This document shows, in pieces, positions 17,443-25,902 of a stretch of DNA of 45,575 nucleotides. Position 1 is the stretch's first letter; each line of letters starts with the position of its first letter. Source of the DNA: Clostridium sp. CAG:411 (lineage in GTDB: Bacteria; Bacillota; Clostridia; Lachnospirales; Lachnospiraceae); NCBI GenBank assembly GCA_000437275.1, contig FR899695.1, positions 13,875 through 59,449 on the forward strand, given 5' to 3'. A program made the translations under genes and the position numbers. Below the pieces are notes generated by a model that saw only the letters and a program-made list of their open reading frames with translations, was not told the DNA's origin and did not search any database.

Positions 17443-17882
17443 TAATATTCTTCTCCATCCTCTTCGTCCTCATGTATATCTTGCTTTGGCTTCTTCAGCC
17501 CTTCGATAACAATTCCGTTCTTTTCAGCATAATCCCATAATGCTGCATGAATTGCTTCTTCTGCAAGAAGGGAACAATGCACTTTCACTGGTGGCAATCC
17601 ATCCAACGCTTCCATTACAGCCTTGTTGGTTACCTCTAATGCCTGTTGTACGGTCTTTCCCTTTACAAGTTCTGTTGCCATACTGCTTGTTGCTACTGCA
17701 GCACCACAACCAAAAGTCTTAAATTTACAATCCTGTATAATTCCTGACTGATCAATATCTAAATAAATACGCATAATGTCTCCGCATTTCGCATTTCCTA
17801 CGGTTCCAACACCACTTGCATTTTCAATCTCTCCAACATTTCTTGGATTATTAAAATGATCCATCACTTTTTCGCTATACAT
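17442..17882 (-). CDS. nifU: NifU/IscU-type Fe-S cluster assembly scaffold
   Basis: 146 residues from the ATG at 17882, which has AAGGAGG in front; the ORF can be read six codons farther without support. Conserved features are MDHFNNPRNVG, the three cluster cysteines in GNAKCGD, KTFGCGAAVA and HCSLLAEEA, and an acidic tail (HEDEEDGEEY). Only the N-terminal NifU scaffold domain is present, as in many anaerobes. It would receive sulfur from NifS and build [2Fe-2S]/[4Fe-4S] clusters. The gene lies 70 bases after nifS and overlaps mnmA by one base. Confidence 0.95.
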   Translation of the reverse strand: MYSEKVMDHFNNPRNVGEIENASGVGTVGNAKCGDIMRIYLDIDQSGIIQDCKFKTFGCGAAVATSSMATELVKGKTVQQALEVTNKAVMEALDGLPPVKVHCSLLAEEAIHAALWDYAEKNGIVIEGLKKPKQDIHEDEEDGEEY

Positions 17883-17952
17883 GTATTTTCCTCCTTGCAT
17901 TTTTTATTTTATCACACTTTTCAGGAAGCCTCAAGCCCCTTACCTTCATTCT

Positions 17953-19140
17953 TTATTTTGCTGCCTGTTTCTGTACAAAATCCTCATATAATGGTGACAT
18001 TGCTCTTAACTTTTCTACAATGCCCTTTAACTGATCTACAACATAATCAATCTGTTCCTCTGTTGTCTCATCACCCAATGTCATTCTTAAAGAGCCGTGC
18101 GCAATTTCATGAGGCAATCCAATTGCTAATAATACATGGGAAGGATCCAAAGAACCAGATGTACAAGCAGAACCACTAGATGCACAAATACCTTTCATAT
18201 CAAGCATAATTAAAAGTGATTCACCTTCTACAAACTGGAAACTGCAATTCACATTGTTTGGCAATCTCTTCTTTCTATCTCCATTTAAACGTACATATGG
18301 TATTTCTGCCAAAATTCTCTCAATTAACTTATCTCTTAGCTTTGTTTCTTTCTCAATTCTTTCTTCAAAATGATCAAACGCCAATTCCACTGCTTTTCCA
18401 AGTCCTACTATTCCAGGTACATTTTCTGTTCCCGCACGTCTCTTTCTCTCCTGTGCACCACCATGTACAAAGGAACGAATTTTGACTCCTTTTCTAATAT
18501 ATAAAAATCCAATTCCCTTTGGACCATTTAATTTATGTCCACTGGCACTAAGCATATCAATATGATATTCGTCTACATCAATTGGAACATGTGCATATGC
18601 CTGTACTGCATCTGTATGGAATAGGATGCCATGCTCTTTCGCAATTTCACCAATTTCCTTTATTGGTTGAATTGTACCAATCTCATTGTTTGCAAACATA
18701 ACAGAAATTAAAATAGTGGTTGGACGGATTGCTTTTTTCAATTCATCCAATTTAACGATTCCATTTTCGTCCACATCAATATAGCTAACTTCGTAACCTT
18801 GCTGCTCCAAATATTCGCATGTGTGCAAAATTGCATGATGCTCAATCTTTGTAGTTATGATATGGTTTCCTTTTGCTTTATATGCCTCTGCGGTAGCCTT
18901 TAATGCCCAGTTATCTGATTCCGAACCACCAGCCGTAAAATAAATATTTTCTCCCTTTGTACCCAAAGTCTTTCCAATGGTGTCTCTCACTTGTGTAATA
19001 ACAGCTTTATTTTTTGAAGCAAACCCATATACTGCAGAAGGATTTCCAAAATTCTCAGTAAAGTATGGAAGCATCGCGTCCACAACTTCTGGTTTGGTTG
19101 GTGTCGTTGCTGCATGATCTAAATAAATTAATTTATTCAT
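17953..19140 (-). CDS. nifS: Cysteine desulfurase, NifS type
   Basis: 395 residues. A PLP enzyme that converts cysteine to alanine and a protein-bound persulfide. Visible features: N-terminus YLDHAATTP, substrate region GGSESDNWAL, EHHA histidine, DAVQ, the PLP lysine in SASGHKLNGPKG, and the persulfide cysteine in SSGSACTSG. This loop arrangement marks the short-insert NifS/IscS group. ATG has AGGAG seven bases upstream. First gene of nifS-nifU-mnmA, with a good promoter at 19207-19235. An Rrf2/IscR regulator, often found upstream, is absent here. Confidence 0.96.
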   Translation of the reverse strand: MNKLIYLDHAATTPTKPEVVDAMLPYFTENFGNPSAVYGFASKNKAVITQVRDTIGKTLGTKGENIYFTAGGSESDNWALKATAEAYKAKGNHIITTKIEHHAILHTCEYLEQQGYEVSYIDVDENGIVKLDELKKAIRPTTILISVMFANNEIGTIQPIKEIGEIAKEHGILFHTDAVQAYAHVPIDVDEYHIDMLSASGHKLNGPKGIGFLYIRKGVKIRSFVHGGAQERKRRAGTENVPGIVGLGKAVELAFDHFEERIEKETKLRDKLIERILAEIPYVRLNGDRKKRLPNNVNCSFQFVEGESLLIMLDMKGICASSGSACTSGSLDPSHVLLAIGLPHEIAHGSLRMTLGDETTEEQIDYVVDQLKGIVEKLRAMSPLYEDFVQKQAAK

Positions 19141-19206
19141 AACTTCATCTCCTATATTTATACTTTTATATATACAAGAATAGAACAGCTCTAATGCTAT
19201 ACTCTT

Positions 19207-19235
19207 ATAATACTCTTCTGTAATGCAATTAGCAA
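19207..19235 (-). promoter_or_regulatory. Likely promoter of nifS-nifU-mnmA
   Basis: Minus strand TTGCTA (19230-19235), 17 bases, TATTAT (19207-19212). The predicted leader is about 60 bases. Confidence 0.55.
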
Positions 19236-19466
19236 TCTAATACGTTATTCTATTTTTACGCTCTGACATGTCCTTCTCAAAGCCTCTATTTTCTTCTATT
19301 ATCAACATACGTCAATTGCATAATAATGTTCCTAAACGAATTCCTAGTATTCCACTCGGATATATTTTTCTATATACTAGCACTTTCCTTAATATCTGTC
19401 AAGAAAATTATTCATATTTTTTTTCAATTATAAATACAATGCTATAAAGACAAAATCCAGAGAGGA

Positions 19467-19529
19467 GTGACAGGCAACAAACCGATGTATCAACGCTTTT
19501 TTGACCTTTCACATTCGTTTGCTGCATGA
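19467..19529 (+). other. Possible short leader reading frame before the flippase gene
   Basis: From GTG 19467, or ATG 19485, an in-frame stretch of 20 or 14 codons (ending DLSHSFAA) stops at TGA 19527-19529. It is in the same phase as the flippase, whose first possible start (TTG 19530) is the next codon. GAGAGGAG lies just before the GTG; spacing is poor for either start, so translation is uncertain. Confidence 0.35.
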
Positions 19530-19535
19530 TTGATT

Positions 19536-20840
19536 ATGAAGTCAAAATTGATAACAGGAACCCTCATTCTAACCATTGCCGGATTCTTAACACGTATTCT
19601 CGGCTTTTTCTACAGACTATTACTCTCCAATATTTTAGGTACTGAACTGTTGGGAATTTATCAACTTATTTTCCCCATCTACGGCTTGTGTTTTACCCTA
19701 TATGCCAGTGGTATACAAACAGCCATTTCCAAAATGGTAGCTGAAAATACCAAAGGAAAAGAAGCTTTATCCAAAAAAATACTCTTTATCGGAATCGGGC
19801 TATCCTTATCTATTGCTATTTGCTGCTCTCTTTTCCTATATATAAGTGCAGATTTCATAGCATCTGATATCATCAAGGAACCTCGTTGCAGTCAATCCTT
19901 AAAATTACTGTGTGGTGTCTTTCCTGCCTGTTCTATGTCGGCTTGTATCAATGGCTTTTATTATGGAAAAAAACAGACTATGCACCCTGCAATTGCCCAG
20001 CTTATCGAACAAATTAGTAGAATTGCTTTCAGCGTGTTATACATTGTATGTTATGCTCCAAAAACGTCGCTTTTTTCCTGTGAAACCGCAGTGATTGCAA
20101 TTTTTGTCGGAGAATTGACTGCCGCTATTTACAATTTATGCGTCCTTCAATATTCTTCCAAAAAAAACACAACAAAAAGCAATGTCCCTACACATAAACT
20201 ATTTAAACAACTTTGTGTATTTTCCATTCCTTTAACTACTACCCATTTAATTATCAGCCTTTTGCATAGTATCGAAGCCATTTTAATTCCAAACCTGCTT
20301 CAAAAATCTGGTATGACATTAAGCGAGTCATTAAGCATTTACGGCATCTTAACTGGAATGACCATGTCGCTTCTTATGTTTCCATCTACCATTACAAATT
20401 CTCTATGTGTCCTGCTGCTTCCTTCCATCTCCGAAGCTGCTGCCGAACAAAATAGAGCTTACATAAATAAAGCGATTCGTTATTCCTTTACCTACAGTCT
20501 GGCAATCGGTGGTTTTATAGGTCTGTGTTTTTTAGTTACTGGTCCACAGCTAGGTTTGCTTCTATTTCATAACCGCTTATCCGGTGTTTTTTTACAAAAT
20601 CTTTCCTGGCTTTGTCCTATGCTTTATCTTAGTTCTACATTATCCAGTATTTTAAATGGACTAGGAAAAATGAAGCTAACTTTTCGCAATACATCTATTG
20701 GTCTATTTTTGCGAATCCTATTACTGTTAATACTTATTCCTTATTATGGAATTTCAGGCTATTTTTATTCCTTATTAATCAGCCAGTTTATCTCCTCTAG
20801 CATGGATGTATGGATCATAAGAAAAAGCAAGTATTCTTGA
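19536..20840 (+). CDS. SpoVB-like polysaccharide/lipid flippase (MATE-MVF superfamily)
   Basis: 434 residues from the ATG at 19536 with about 12-14 membrane segments. The N-terminus (KLITGTLILTIAGFLTRILG, then FFYRLLLSNILG) and the FPIYG, SGIQTAISKMVAE and NGFYYGKK blocks match the SpoVB/oligosaccharide flippase group. SpoVB is needed for spore cortex formation, and relatives flip lipid-linked precursors. A dedicated sporulation role is likely but not proven, because other Firmicutes paralogues serve capsule or lipid II export. No Shine-Dalgarno is seen before the ATG or the TTG two codons earlier, so initiation may depend on the short frame just upstream. The last codons are part of the terminator hairpin. 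Confidence 0.85.
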   Translation: MKSKLITGTLILTIAGFLTRILGFFYRLLLSNILGTELLGIYQLIFPIYGLCFTLYASGIQTAISKMVAENTKGKEALSKKILFIGIGLSLSIAICCSLFLYISADFIASDIIKEPRCSQSLKLLCGVFPACSMSACINGFYYGKKQTMHPAIAQLIEQISRIAFSVLYIVCYAPKTSLFSCETAVIAIFVGELTAAIYNLCVLQYSSKKNTTKSNVPTHKLFKQLCVFSIPLTTTHLIISLLHSIEAILIPNLLQKSGMTLSESLSIYGILTGMTMSLLMFPSTITNSLCVLLLPSISEAAAEQNRAYINKAIRYSFTYSLAIGGFIGLCFLVTGPQLGLLLFHNRLSGVFLQNLSWLCPMLYLSSTLSSILNGLGKMKLTFRNTSIGLFLRILLLLILIPYYGISGYFYSLLISQFISSSMDVWIIRKSKYS

Positions 20841-20858
20841 TTGAATACCTGCTTTTTT
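20821..20858. terminator. Bidirectional terminator overlapping the flippase stop codon
   Basis: GTATTC (20831-20836) pairs with GAATAC (20843-20848). The stem continues, after one mismatch, with GAAAAAGCA (20821-20829) against TGCTTTTTT (20850-20858). The flippase TGA (20838-20840) sits in the loop. The T-run and A-run allow use from both sides for the two converging genes. Confidence 0.8.
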
Positions 20859-21914
20859 CTACGCTTTTTGTTCATGATAAAAACAGAAACCGTTTTTACC
20901 ATTTTTCTTTACTTCATATAGTGCTTTATCTGATTTATCAAGTAATTCTTCGTAGTCATCACCATCCATTGGGAAAATAGAAATACCAATACTAGCTGAA
21001 ACAGTTACTTCTTCGCCATCTTCGCTGTAAGTTTTTCTAAATGCTTTTCCAATGCTCTTAGCCTTATTAACAATATCTTCCCTAGATGTGACATTGCTCA
21101 TAAAAACAACAAACTCGTCTCCACCGATTCGACCAATAATGTCATCCCCGCGGAACATATTCTTCAAATGACCAACGCCCTCTTTCAAAACCTCATCACC
21201 TTTTAGATGTCCAAACGTATCATTGATTTTCTTGAAATTGTCCATATCTACAATTAGTAATGCATGTTTATCCTGATTGCGACTATTCTTTATAAAGTTG
21301 TTAATACGTTCCTTGGTTGCCACTTTATTGTAAATACGTGTCATAGCATCCATCTCAGCCTTAAACTGCAATTTTTCTACTTCACGCTTTTGAATATCAA
21401 TATTAGATAATTTACCAACTACCTTAACTGGATTGTTCATCGAATCATAGATGGTTTGTCCACACACATAGCACCATACATAATCTCCCGAAGAACGCTT
21501 CATACGATATTCTGCTTCTAACTTTTGTTTTTCCCCGCCTAGCAGCTTACAGAAGTTTTCAAAAGCAAATACATCTTCTTTGTATACATACTGCACTTCT
21601 TCTTTTAATTCTGCAAATCGTTCGATGGTAGCCTTTCTCCCAAAGTTCTCTGTATATTTATCTGAATACACCATCTGGTCTGAAAAAATATCATACTCAA
21701 ACAAAATATCATTGGATATTTCCGCCAAAATACGGTATCTTTCCTCCTGTATCTGTGCCTTTTGGAGAATACGCTCCTGATTACGCATCTTCATCCGAAA
21801 AGATATGAATATACTAATCAATATAATAATGACTATAATGCCAGCAATCATAATACATATTTCCTGATATTCAGATAAAAAATCCTCCAATCGATCCCAT
21901 GCAATATCCAACAT
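20859..21914 (-). CDS. Membrane-anchored PAS-GGDEF diguanylate cyclase
   Basis: 351 residues. One N-terminal membrane segment at about 17-40 (ICIMIAGIIVIIILISIFI), a short coiled coil, a PAS domain at about 55-175 (RYRILAEISNDILFEYD ... SSGDYVWCYV), then a GGDEF domain. The active motif GGDEF is intact (about 264-268), with an RxxD inhibitory site, RGDD, five residues before it, so it should make c-di-GMP and be product-inhibited. There is no EAL domain. The ATG at 21914 is preferred: AGGAGG lies seven bases upstream, while the ATG two codons earlier is too close. It is monocistronic; a short dyad ACTAA-GT-TTAGT (21973-21984) lies upstream. I see no c-di-GMP riboswitch in the flanks. Confidence 0.92.
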   Translation of the reverse strand: MLDIAWDRLEDFLSEYQEICIMIAGIIVIIILISIFISFRMKMRNQERILQKAQIQEERYRILAEISNDILFEYDIFSDQMVYSDKYTENFGRKATIERFAELKEEVQYVYKEDVFAFENFCKLLGGEKQKLEAEYRMKRSSGDYVWCYVCGQTIYDSMNNPVKVVGKLSNIDIQKREVEKLQFKAEMDAMTRIYNKVATKERINNFIKNSRNQDKHALLIVDMDNFKKINDTFGHLKGDEVLKEGVGHLKNMFRGDDIIGRIGGDEFVVFMSNVTSREDIVNKAKSIGKAFRKTYSEDGEEVTVSASIGISIFPMDGDDYEELLDKSDKALYEVKKNGKNGFCFYHEQKA

Positions 21915-22139
21915 TGTCATCCCTCCTCCTGGTTCCTTTCCTACTACTTCCAGACAAAATGAATATAAAAGAACTAAGTTTAGTCAACATTCACTTTTTC
22001 TAAAACATCTTTTTTATCCCAACTCACAATATTCCCCCATTTATGAGCCTAGGTAACTGTATCCTTTTTGGTTCTATCCAAACAATTTCATGCAATCTGT
22101 ATTGGTATCTATTTCAATATATTTAGAAACTGACAACGC

Positions 22140-23048
22140 TTATGTCAAATCATAAGGTGTCACCTGATATACAAAATAATTCAACCAGTTTGTATAAATC
22201 GCATTGGCATGTGCCCGCCAAGTAAGCAATGGTCTTTGTGTAGGGTCATCATCTGGATAATAGTTCTTTGGCATGGTAACCTCTATTCCCTTTGCCAAAT
22301 CACGTTTATACTCTTCATCCAATGTAAGCCTGTCATACTCTGGATGTCCTAATACAAAAATCTGTTTTCCATCCTGAGCCATAACTAAAAAGGCACCCGC
22401 CTCTTTTGATTCTGCCAAAACAGTTAATTCTTTCTTTTTCTTGATTTCGTCCAAAGGCACTTCTGTATATCTGGAATGCGGTGCCCAAAACACATCATCC
22501 AAACCTCGTACCAACGGATTTTTTCTATGCTTCACCTCATGCTTAAAAATACCAGATATTTTGCTATCTAATAGTCTCTTTGGTAAACCATAGTGATAAT
22601 ACAACCCTGCCTGTGCCCCCCAGCATATATGCAGCGTCGATGTAACGGCCTCCTTGGACCATTCCATAATCTGTGTCAATTCCTCCCAATAACCCACTTC
22701 TTCAAATTCCATCCGCTCAACTGGCGCTCCTGTGATAACCAGTCCATCAAATCGTTTGTCCTTTACGTCATCAAAGGTTTGATAAAACTTATCTAAATGA
22801 CTTGCGGCTGTATTGGTTCCAACATAGCTGGCTGTCGTCAAAAAAGTAATGTCAAACTGCAACGGCGTGTTGGATAAACTTCTCATTAGTTGTACCTCTG
22901 TTGCTTCCTTTAAAGGCATCAAATTTAATATAGCAATTTGTAAGGGACGAATCTCCTGACTAATTGCCCTGTTTTCATCCATAATAAAAATATTTTCATC
23001 TTCCAGCACTTTTTTTGCAGGAAGATTATTTTGCACTTTAATAGGCAT
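22140..23048 (-). CDS. metA: Homoserine O-acetyltransferase of the MetA fold
   Basis: 302 residues starting MPIKVQNNLPA at the ATG 23048; a GTG three codons earlier is less likely. The catalytic cysteine is in HICWGAQAGLYYHYG (about 142), and the histidine/glutamate pair is in GHPEYDR. In this fold a glutamate at position 111 selects acetyl-CoA and a glycine selects succinyl-CoA. Counting from this start, GAPVE puts glutamate at 111, so O-acetylhomoserine is the expected product for methionine synthesis. It lies 58 bases after ligA in the same direction. I found no S-box or T-box leader in the short gap. Confidence 0.93.
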   Translation of the reverse strand: MPIKVQNNLPAKKVLEDENIFIMDENRAISQEIRPLQIAILNLMPLKEATEVQLMRSLSNTPLQFDITFLTTASYVGTNTAASHLDKFYQTFDDVKDKRFDGLVITGAPVERMEFEEVGYWEELTQIMEWSKEAVTSTLHICWGAQAGLYYHYGLPKRLLDSKISGIFKHEVKHRKNPLVRGLDDVFWAPHSRYTEVPLDEIKKKKELTVLAESKEAGAFLVMAQDGKQIFVLGHPEYDRLTLDEEYKRDLAKGIEVTMPKNYYPDDDPTQRPLLTWRAHANAIYTNWLNYFVYQVTPYDLT

Positions 23049-23106
23049 ATTACTCACCGTCTTTTTTTTGATATATTATTAATCATACCATGTTGCCTGG
23101 GAAAAA

Positions 23107-25083
23107 TCAACCAAACATCTCCAAAAATTCAGCTTCTGTAAGAATTGGAATCTGCAATTCTTTCGCTTTTTTATTTTTTGTTGAGGAAGAGGTATTATCA
23201 TTATTAATCAAATAATTCGTTTTTGAACTGACACTTCCAGTTACTTTTCCACCATGTTGTTCAATATATTCTTGCATAGCTTTTCTATTTGAAAATTCGC
23301 TCAGTGATCCTGTTATGACAAAGGTCAATCCATCCATACTCTGCTCTCTTTCCTCGCCAACTGCACGATCATCCGAAATGTTGATTTCTCTTAATAAGTC
23401 TTCTATCATCTGTCTATTTTCTGTCTTTTTCATAAAAGACACATAAGTATCTGCTATCACTTCCCCAATTCCGTCAATTGCAACCAATTCCTCTTTCGTG
23501 GCCGCAAGTACCTGATCCACCTGATTATGAAAAGTAGCACAAATAAGCTTTGCTGTAGATAAGCCAATATTGGCAATTCCCAGACTATAGATGAATTTTG
23601 CCAAGGTTACACTTCTTGCTTTTTCAATAGAATCAAGCATATTTTGATAGGACTTTTCTCCGAAGCCTTCCATCTCAACAATTTCTTCTCTATATTTATC
23701 CAGATGAAATAAATCTGCCAATTCATGTATAAACCCTTTTCCAATCATCTTTTCTACCGTAGCCTCTGATAATCCCTCTACATTCATTGCATCACGACTC
23801 ATAAAATGCGCAAGTGCTTTAATTTTTTTTGCCAGACAGTCTGGATTTTTACAAAACAATACCTTAACTCCATTTTCCTCCGATACTGTAGTCTCCTTTT
23901 GACAGACCGGACACTGTTCGGGAATTTTAACCAGACCACTTCTCGTTTTATTTTCTGCAATCTGAGGAATAATCATGTTTGCCTTATAAACCGTAATTTC
24001 ATCCCCAATTCCTAATTCCAATCCTTCCATAATACTAATATTATGCAGACTGGCTCTACTGACCTTTGTTCCCTCTAGTTCAACTGGTTCAAAAATAGCA
24101 ACTGGATTTATAAGCCCTGTTCTTGATGCACTCCACTCAACCTCTAACAGTTTTGTCTGTGCCGTTTCATCTTTCCACTTATAAGCAATGGCATCTCTTG
24201 GAAACTTTGCTGTACTTCCCAGACTTTTTCCATACGCAATATCATCCAACAATAATACCAATCCATCCGATGGAAAATCATTTTTTTGAATCTGTTCTGC
24301 AAACCAAGCAACCGTTTCCGCCATATTTTTTCTTACTACTTTTTTTCTTTCAACGACCTCAAATTCCTGCTGTTCCAACCACTCAAATTGTTCTTCTCTG
24401 GAATTATGAAAATCCGGACTTTGCTCCTGCGTTGTTCCTTCGCATTCTACCAATGCAAAAGCGAAAAAATATACATTACGTTCTGCTGTAATTTTATTAT
24501 TTAATTGTCGTACAGAACCGCTACATAAGTTTCTAGGATTTTTGTATTTTGCATTGCTATCTGCAATTGCCTCGTTCATTTCATTAAAATCAGAATACTT
24601 AATAACTGCCTCTCCACGCAATACTAAACGTCCTTTATAAGGAATACACAAAGGAACATTTTTAAATACCCTGACATTATTTGTCACAACTTCTCCGATT
24701 TCGCCATTGCCACGGGTAACCGCCTTTACCAACTCGCCCTGCTCGTAAGTTAAAACAATGGTAAGCCCATCCATTTTCCAGGATAATATTCCTTCTTGAT
24801 TTCCAATCCAATCTTCTAATGTCTCCACAGATTTGGTCTTGTCCAAAGATAGCATTCTGGCAGGATGCTGTTCCTTTGGCAATTCACTTAGAACCTCATA
24901 TCCAACCTTTCCTGTAGGACTGTTAGATAAACGTACTCCCAATTCTTTTTCTAACTGCTCTAATTCATCATAAAGACTATCATATTCATAATTGCTCATA
25001 ATTTCCTGTGCATCCTGATAATATGCCTTAGAAGCTTTATTTAAGAGTATCACTAATTCCTTCATCCTGCGTTTTTTATCCAT
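23107..25083 (-). CDS. ligA: NAD+-dependent DNA ligase
   Basis: 658 residues. Seals nicks in replication and repair with NAD+. The Ia domain holds the YYQDAQEIMSNYEYD NAD-binding region. The adenylation lysine is in SWKMDG (KxDG), near residue 108. An OB fold follows, then a four-cysteine zinc finger (CPVC ... CKNPDC), helix-hairpin-helix repeats and a C-terminal BRCT domain (DGLTFVITGSL). The ATG at 25083 has AAAGGTGAG upstream; the alternate at 25107 lacks one. It is somewhat divergent in the N-domain but all active residues are present. Lies between rluF and metA in one direction with short gaps. The uvrD/pcrA partner often seen with ligA is absent. Confidence 0.95.
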   Translation of the reverse strand: MDKKRRMKELVILLNKASKAYYQDAQEIMSNYEYDSLYDELEQLEKELGVRLSNSPTGKVGYEVLSELPKEQHPARMLSLDKTKSVETLEDWIGNQEGILSWKMDGLTIVLTYEQGELVKAVTRGNGEIGEVVTNNVRVFKNVPLCIPYKGRLVLRGEAVIKYSDFNEMNEAIADSNAKYKNPRNLCSGSVRQLNNKITAERNVYFFAFALVECEGTTQEQSPDFHNSREEQFEWLEQQEFEVVERKKVVRKNMAETVAWFAEQIQKNDFPSDGLVLLLDDIAYGKSLGSTAKFPRDAIAYKWKDETAQTKLLEVEWSASRTGLINPVAIFEPVELEGTKVSRASLHNISIMEGLELGIGDEITVYKANMIIPQIAENKTRSGLVKIPEQCPVCQKETTVSEENGVKVLFCKNPDCLAKKIKALAHFMSRDAMNVEGLSEATVEKMIGKGFIHELADLFHLDKYREEIVEMEGFGEKSYQNMLDSIEKARSVTLAKFIYSLGIANIGLSTAKLICATFHNQVDQVLAATKEELVAIDGIGEVIADTYVSFMKKTENRQMIEDLLREINISDDRAVGEEREQSMDGLTFVITGSLSEFSNRKAMQEYIEQHGGKVTGSVSSKTNYLINNDNTSSSTKNKKAKELQIPILTEAEFLEMFG

Positions 25084-25136
25084 CACGCTCACCTTTCTAT
25101 TTTTCAATATTGCTTTCCTGCAAAATTTTAACTATT

Positions 25137-25841
25137 TTATTTCTCTAATAGTTTTACCAACTCTTCCAATTCTTTTCCTACAATTTTACGATAGGTTCCA
25201 CTTTTTAACCTTCCAAGCCGAATATTCATTACTCTCACACGCGTCAATTCTATTACTCGATAAGAAAAATATTCACACATACGTCGGATCTGTCGATTTA
25301 ATCCCTGGGTCAATATAATACGAAACGTTCTTGGTCCAATCTGTTCTAATTCACAAGTTCTTGTAACGGTATCCAATATCGGCACACCCGAACCCATTGC
25401 CCGTAAAAACTCTGGTGTTATTTTTTTATTTACCGTTACAATGTACTCTTTTTCATGATAATTACTTCCACGCAAAATTTTATCTACCAATTCGCCCTGA
25501 TTTGTCAATAAAATCAATCCTTCGGAATCCTTATCCAATCTTCCAATCGGATAGATACGTTTTCCATAATTGATATAATCCACAATATTATCCTTATCTT
25601 TTTTACTTGTTGTACATACAATCCCTCTTGGCTTATTAAACGCCAAAAGCACTTTTTCTTCTTCTATTTGTATTCGCTTGTGATCCACCTCAATTTTCTG
25701 AGAGGCACGCACCTTTTGTCCCATCTGGGCAGGAACTCCATCTACAAGAATTCTTCCTTTCTCAACCATACGATCGGCTTCTCTTCTGGAGCAAACTCCT
25801 GCTTCACTCAAAAATTTATTTAAACGTACTTCTTGTTCCAT
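25137..25841 (-). CDS. rluF: 23S rRNA/tRNA pseudouridine synthase, RluF-like (RsuA family)
   Basis: 234 residues from the ATG at 25841, which has GGAGG upstream; the ORF can be extended 23 codons without conserved sequence. An S4 RNA-binding domain (RLNKFLSEAGVCSRREADRM) is at about 5-55. The catalytic domain carries the aspartate in PIGRLDKDSEGL. YHEKEYIVTV and LTQGLNRQIRRMCEY favour the RluF subgroup, which modifies U2604 in E. coli 23S rRNA. RluB or RsuA specificity cannot be ruled out. It is between a hypothetical gene and ligA; a 10-bp hairpin sits in the gap upstream. Confidence 0.9.
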   Translation of the reverse strand: MEQEVRLNKFLSEAGVCSRREADRMVEKGRILVDGVPAQMGQKVRASQKIEVDHKRIQIEEEKVLLAFNKPRGIVCTTSKKDKDNIVDYINYGKRIYPIGRLDKDSEGLILLTNQGELVDKILRGSNYHEKEYIVTVNKKITPEFLRAMGSGVPILDTVTRTCELEQIGPRTFRIILTQGLNRQIRRMCEYFSYRVIELTRVRVMNIRLGRLKSGTYRKIVGKELEELVKLLEK

Positions 25842-25866
25842 CCTATTTTTCCTCCATGTAACAAAC

Positions 25867-25890
25867 AGCAGGGAAACTTCTTTCCCTGCT
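25867..25890 (-). terminator. Strong hairpin between the 25903 gene and rluF
   Basis: Perfect 10-bp stem AGCAGGGAAA/TTTCCCTGCT with a 4-base loop. On the minus strand it is followed by GTTTGTTAC, a poor T-tract, so it may be a weak terminator or an mRNA-processing or stability element rather than a full stop. Confidence 0.5.
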
Positions 25891-25902
25891 CTCTCATTTT
25901 CC

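Larger units (their letters stand above)
19141..19529. other. Divergent intergenic region between nifS and the flippase gene
   Basis: 389 bases without a long gene. The nifS side holds the promoter at 19207-19235. The flippase side holds A/T-rich sequence and a short open frame (19467-19529) that ends directly in front of the flippase start. I see no riboswitch or tRNA-like structure. Confidence 0.6.

Noticed and set aside
17856..18485. Plus-strand frames across nifU and nifS
   Set aside because: Shadow frames antisense to strongly conserved genes; no ribosome binding sites.
22049..22139. A riboswitch or terminator after metA
   Set aside because: I looked for S-box, c-di-GMP and terminator features and found only weak A/T-rich repeats.
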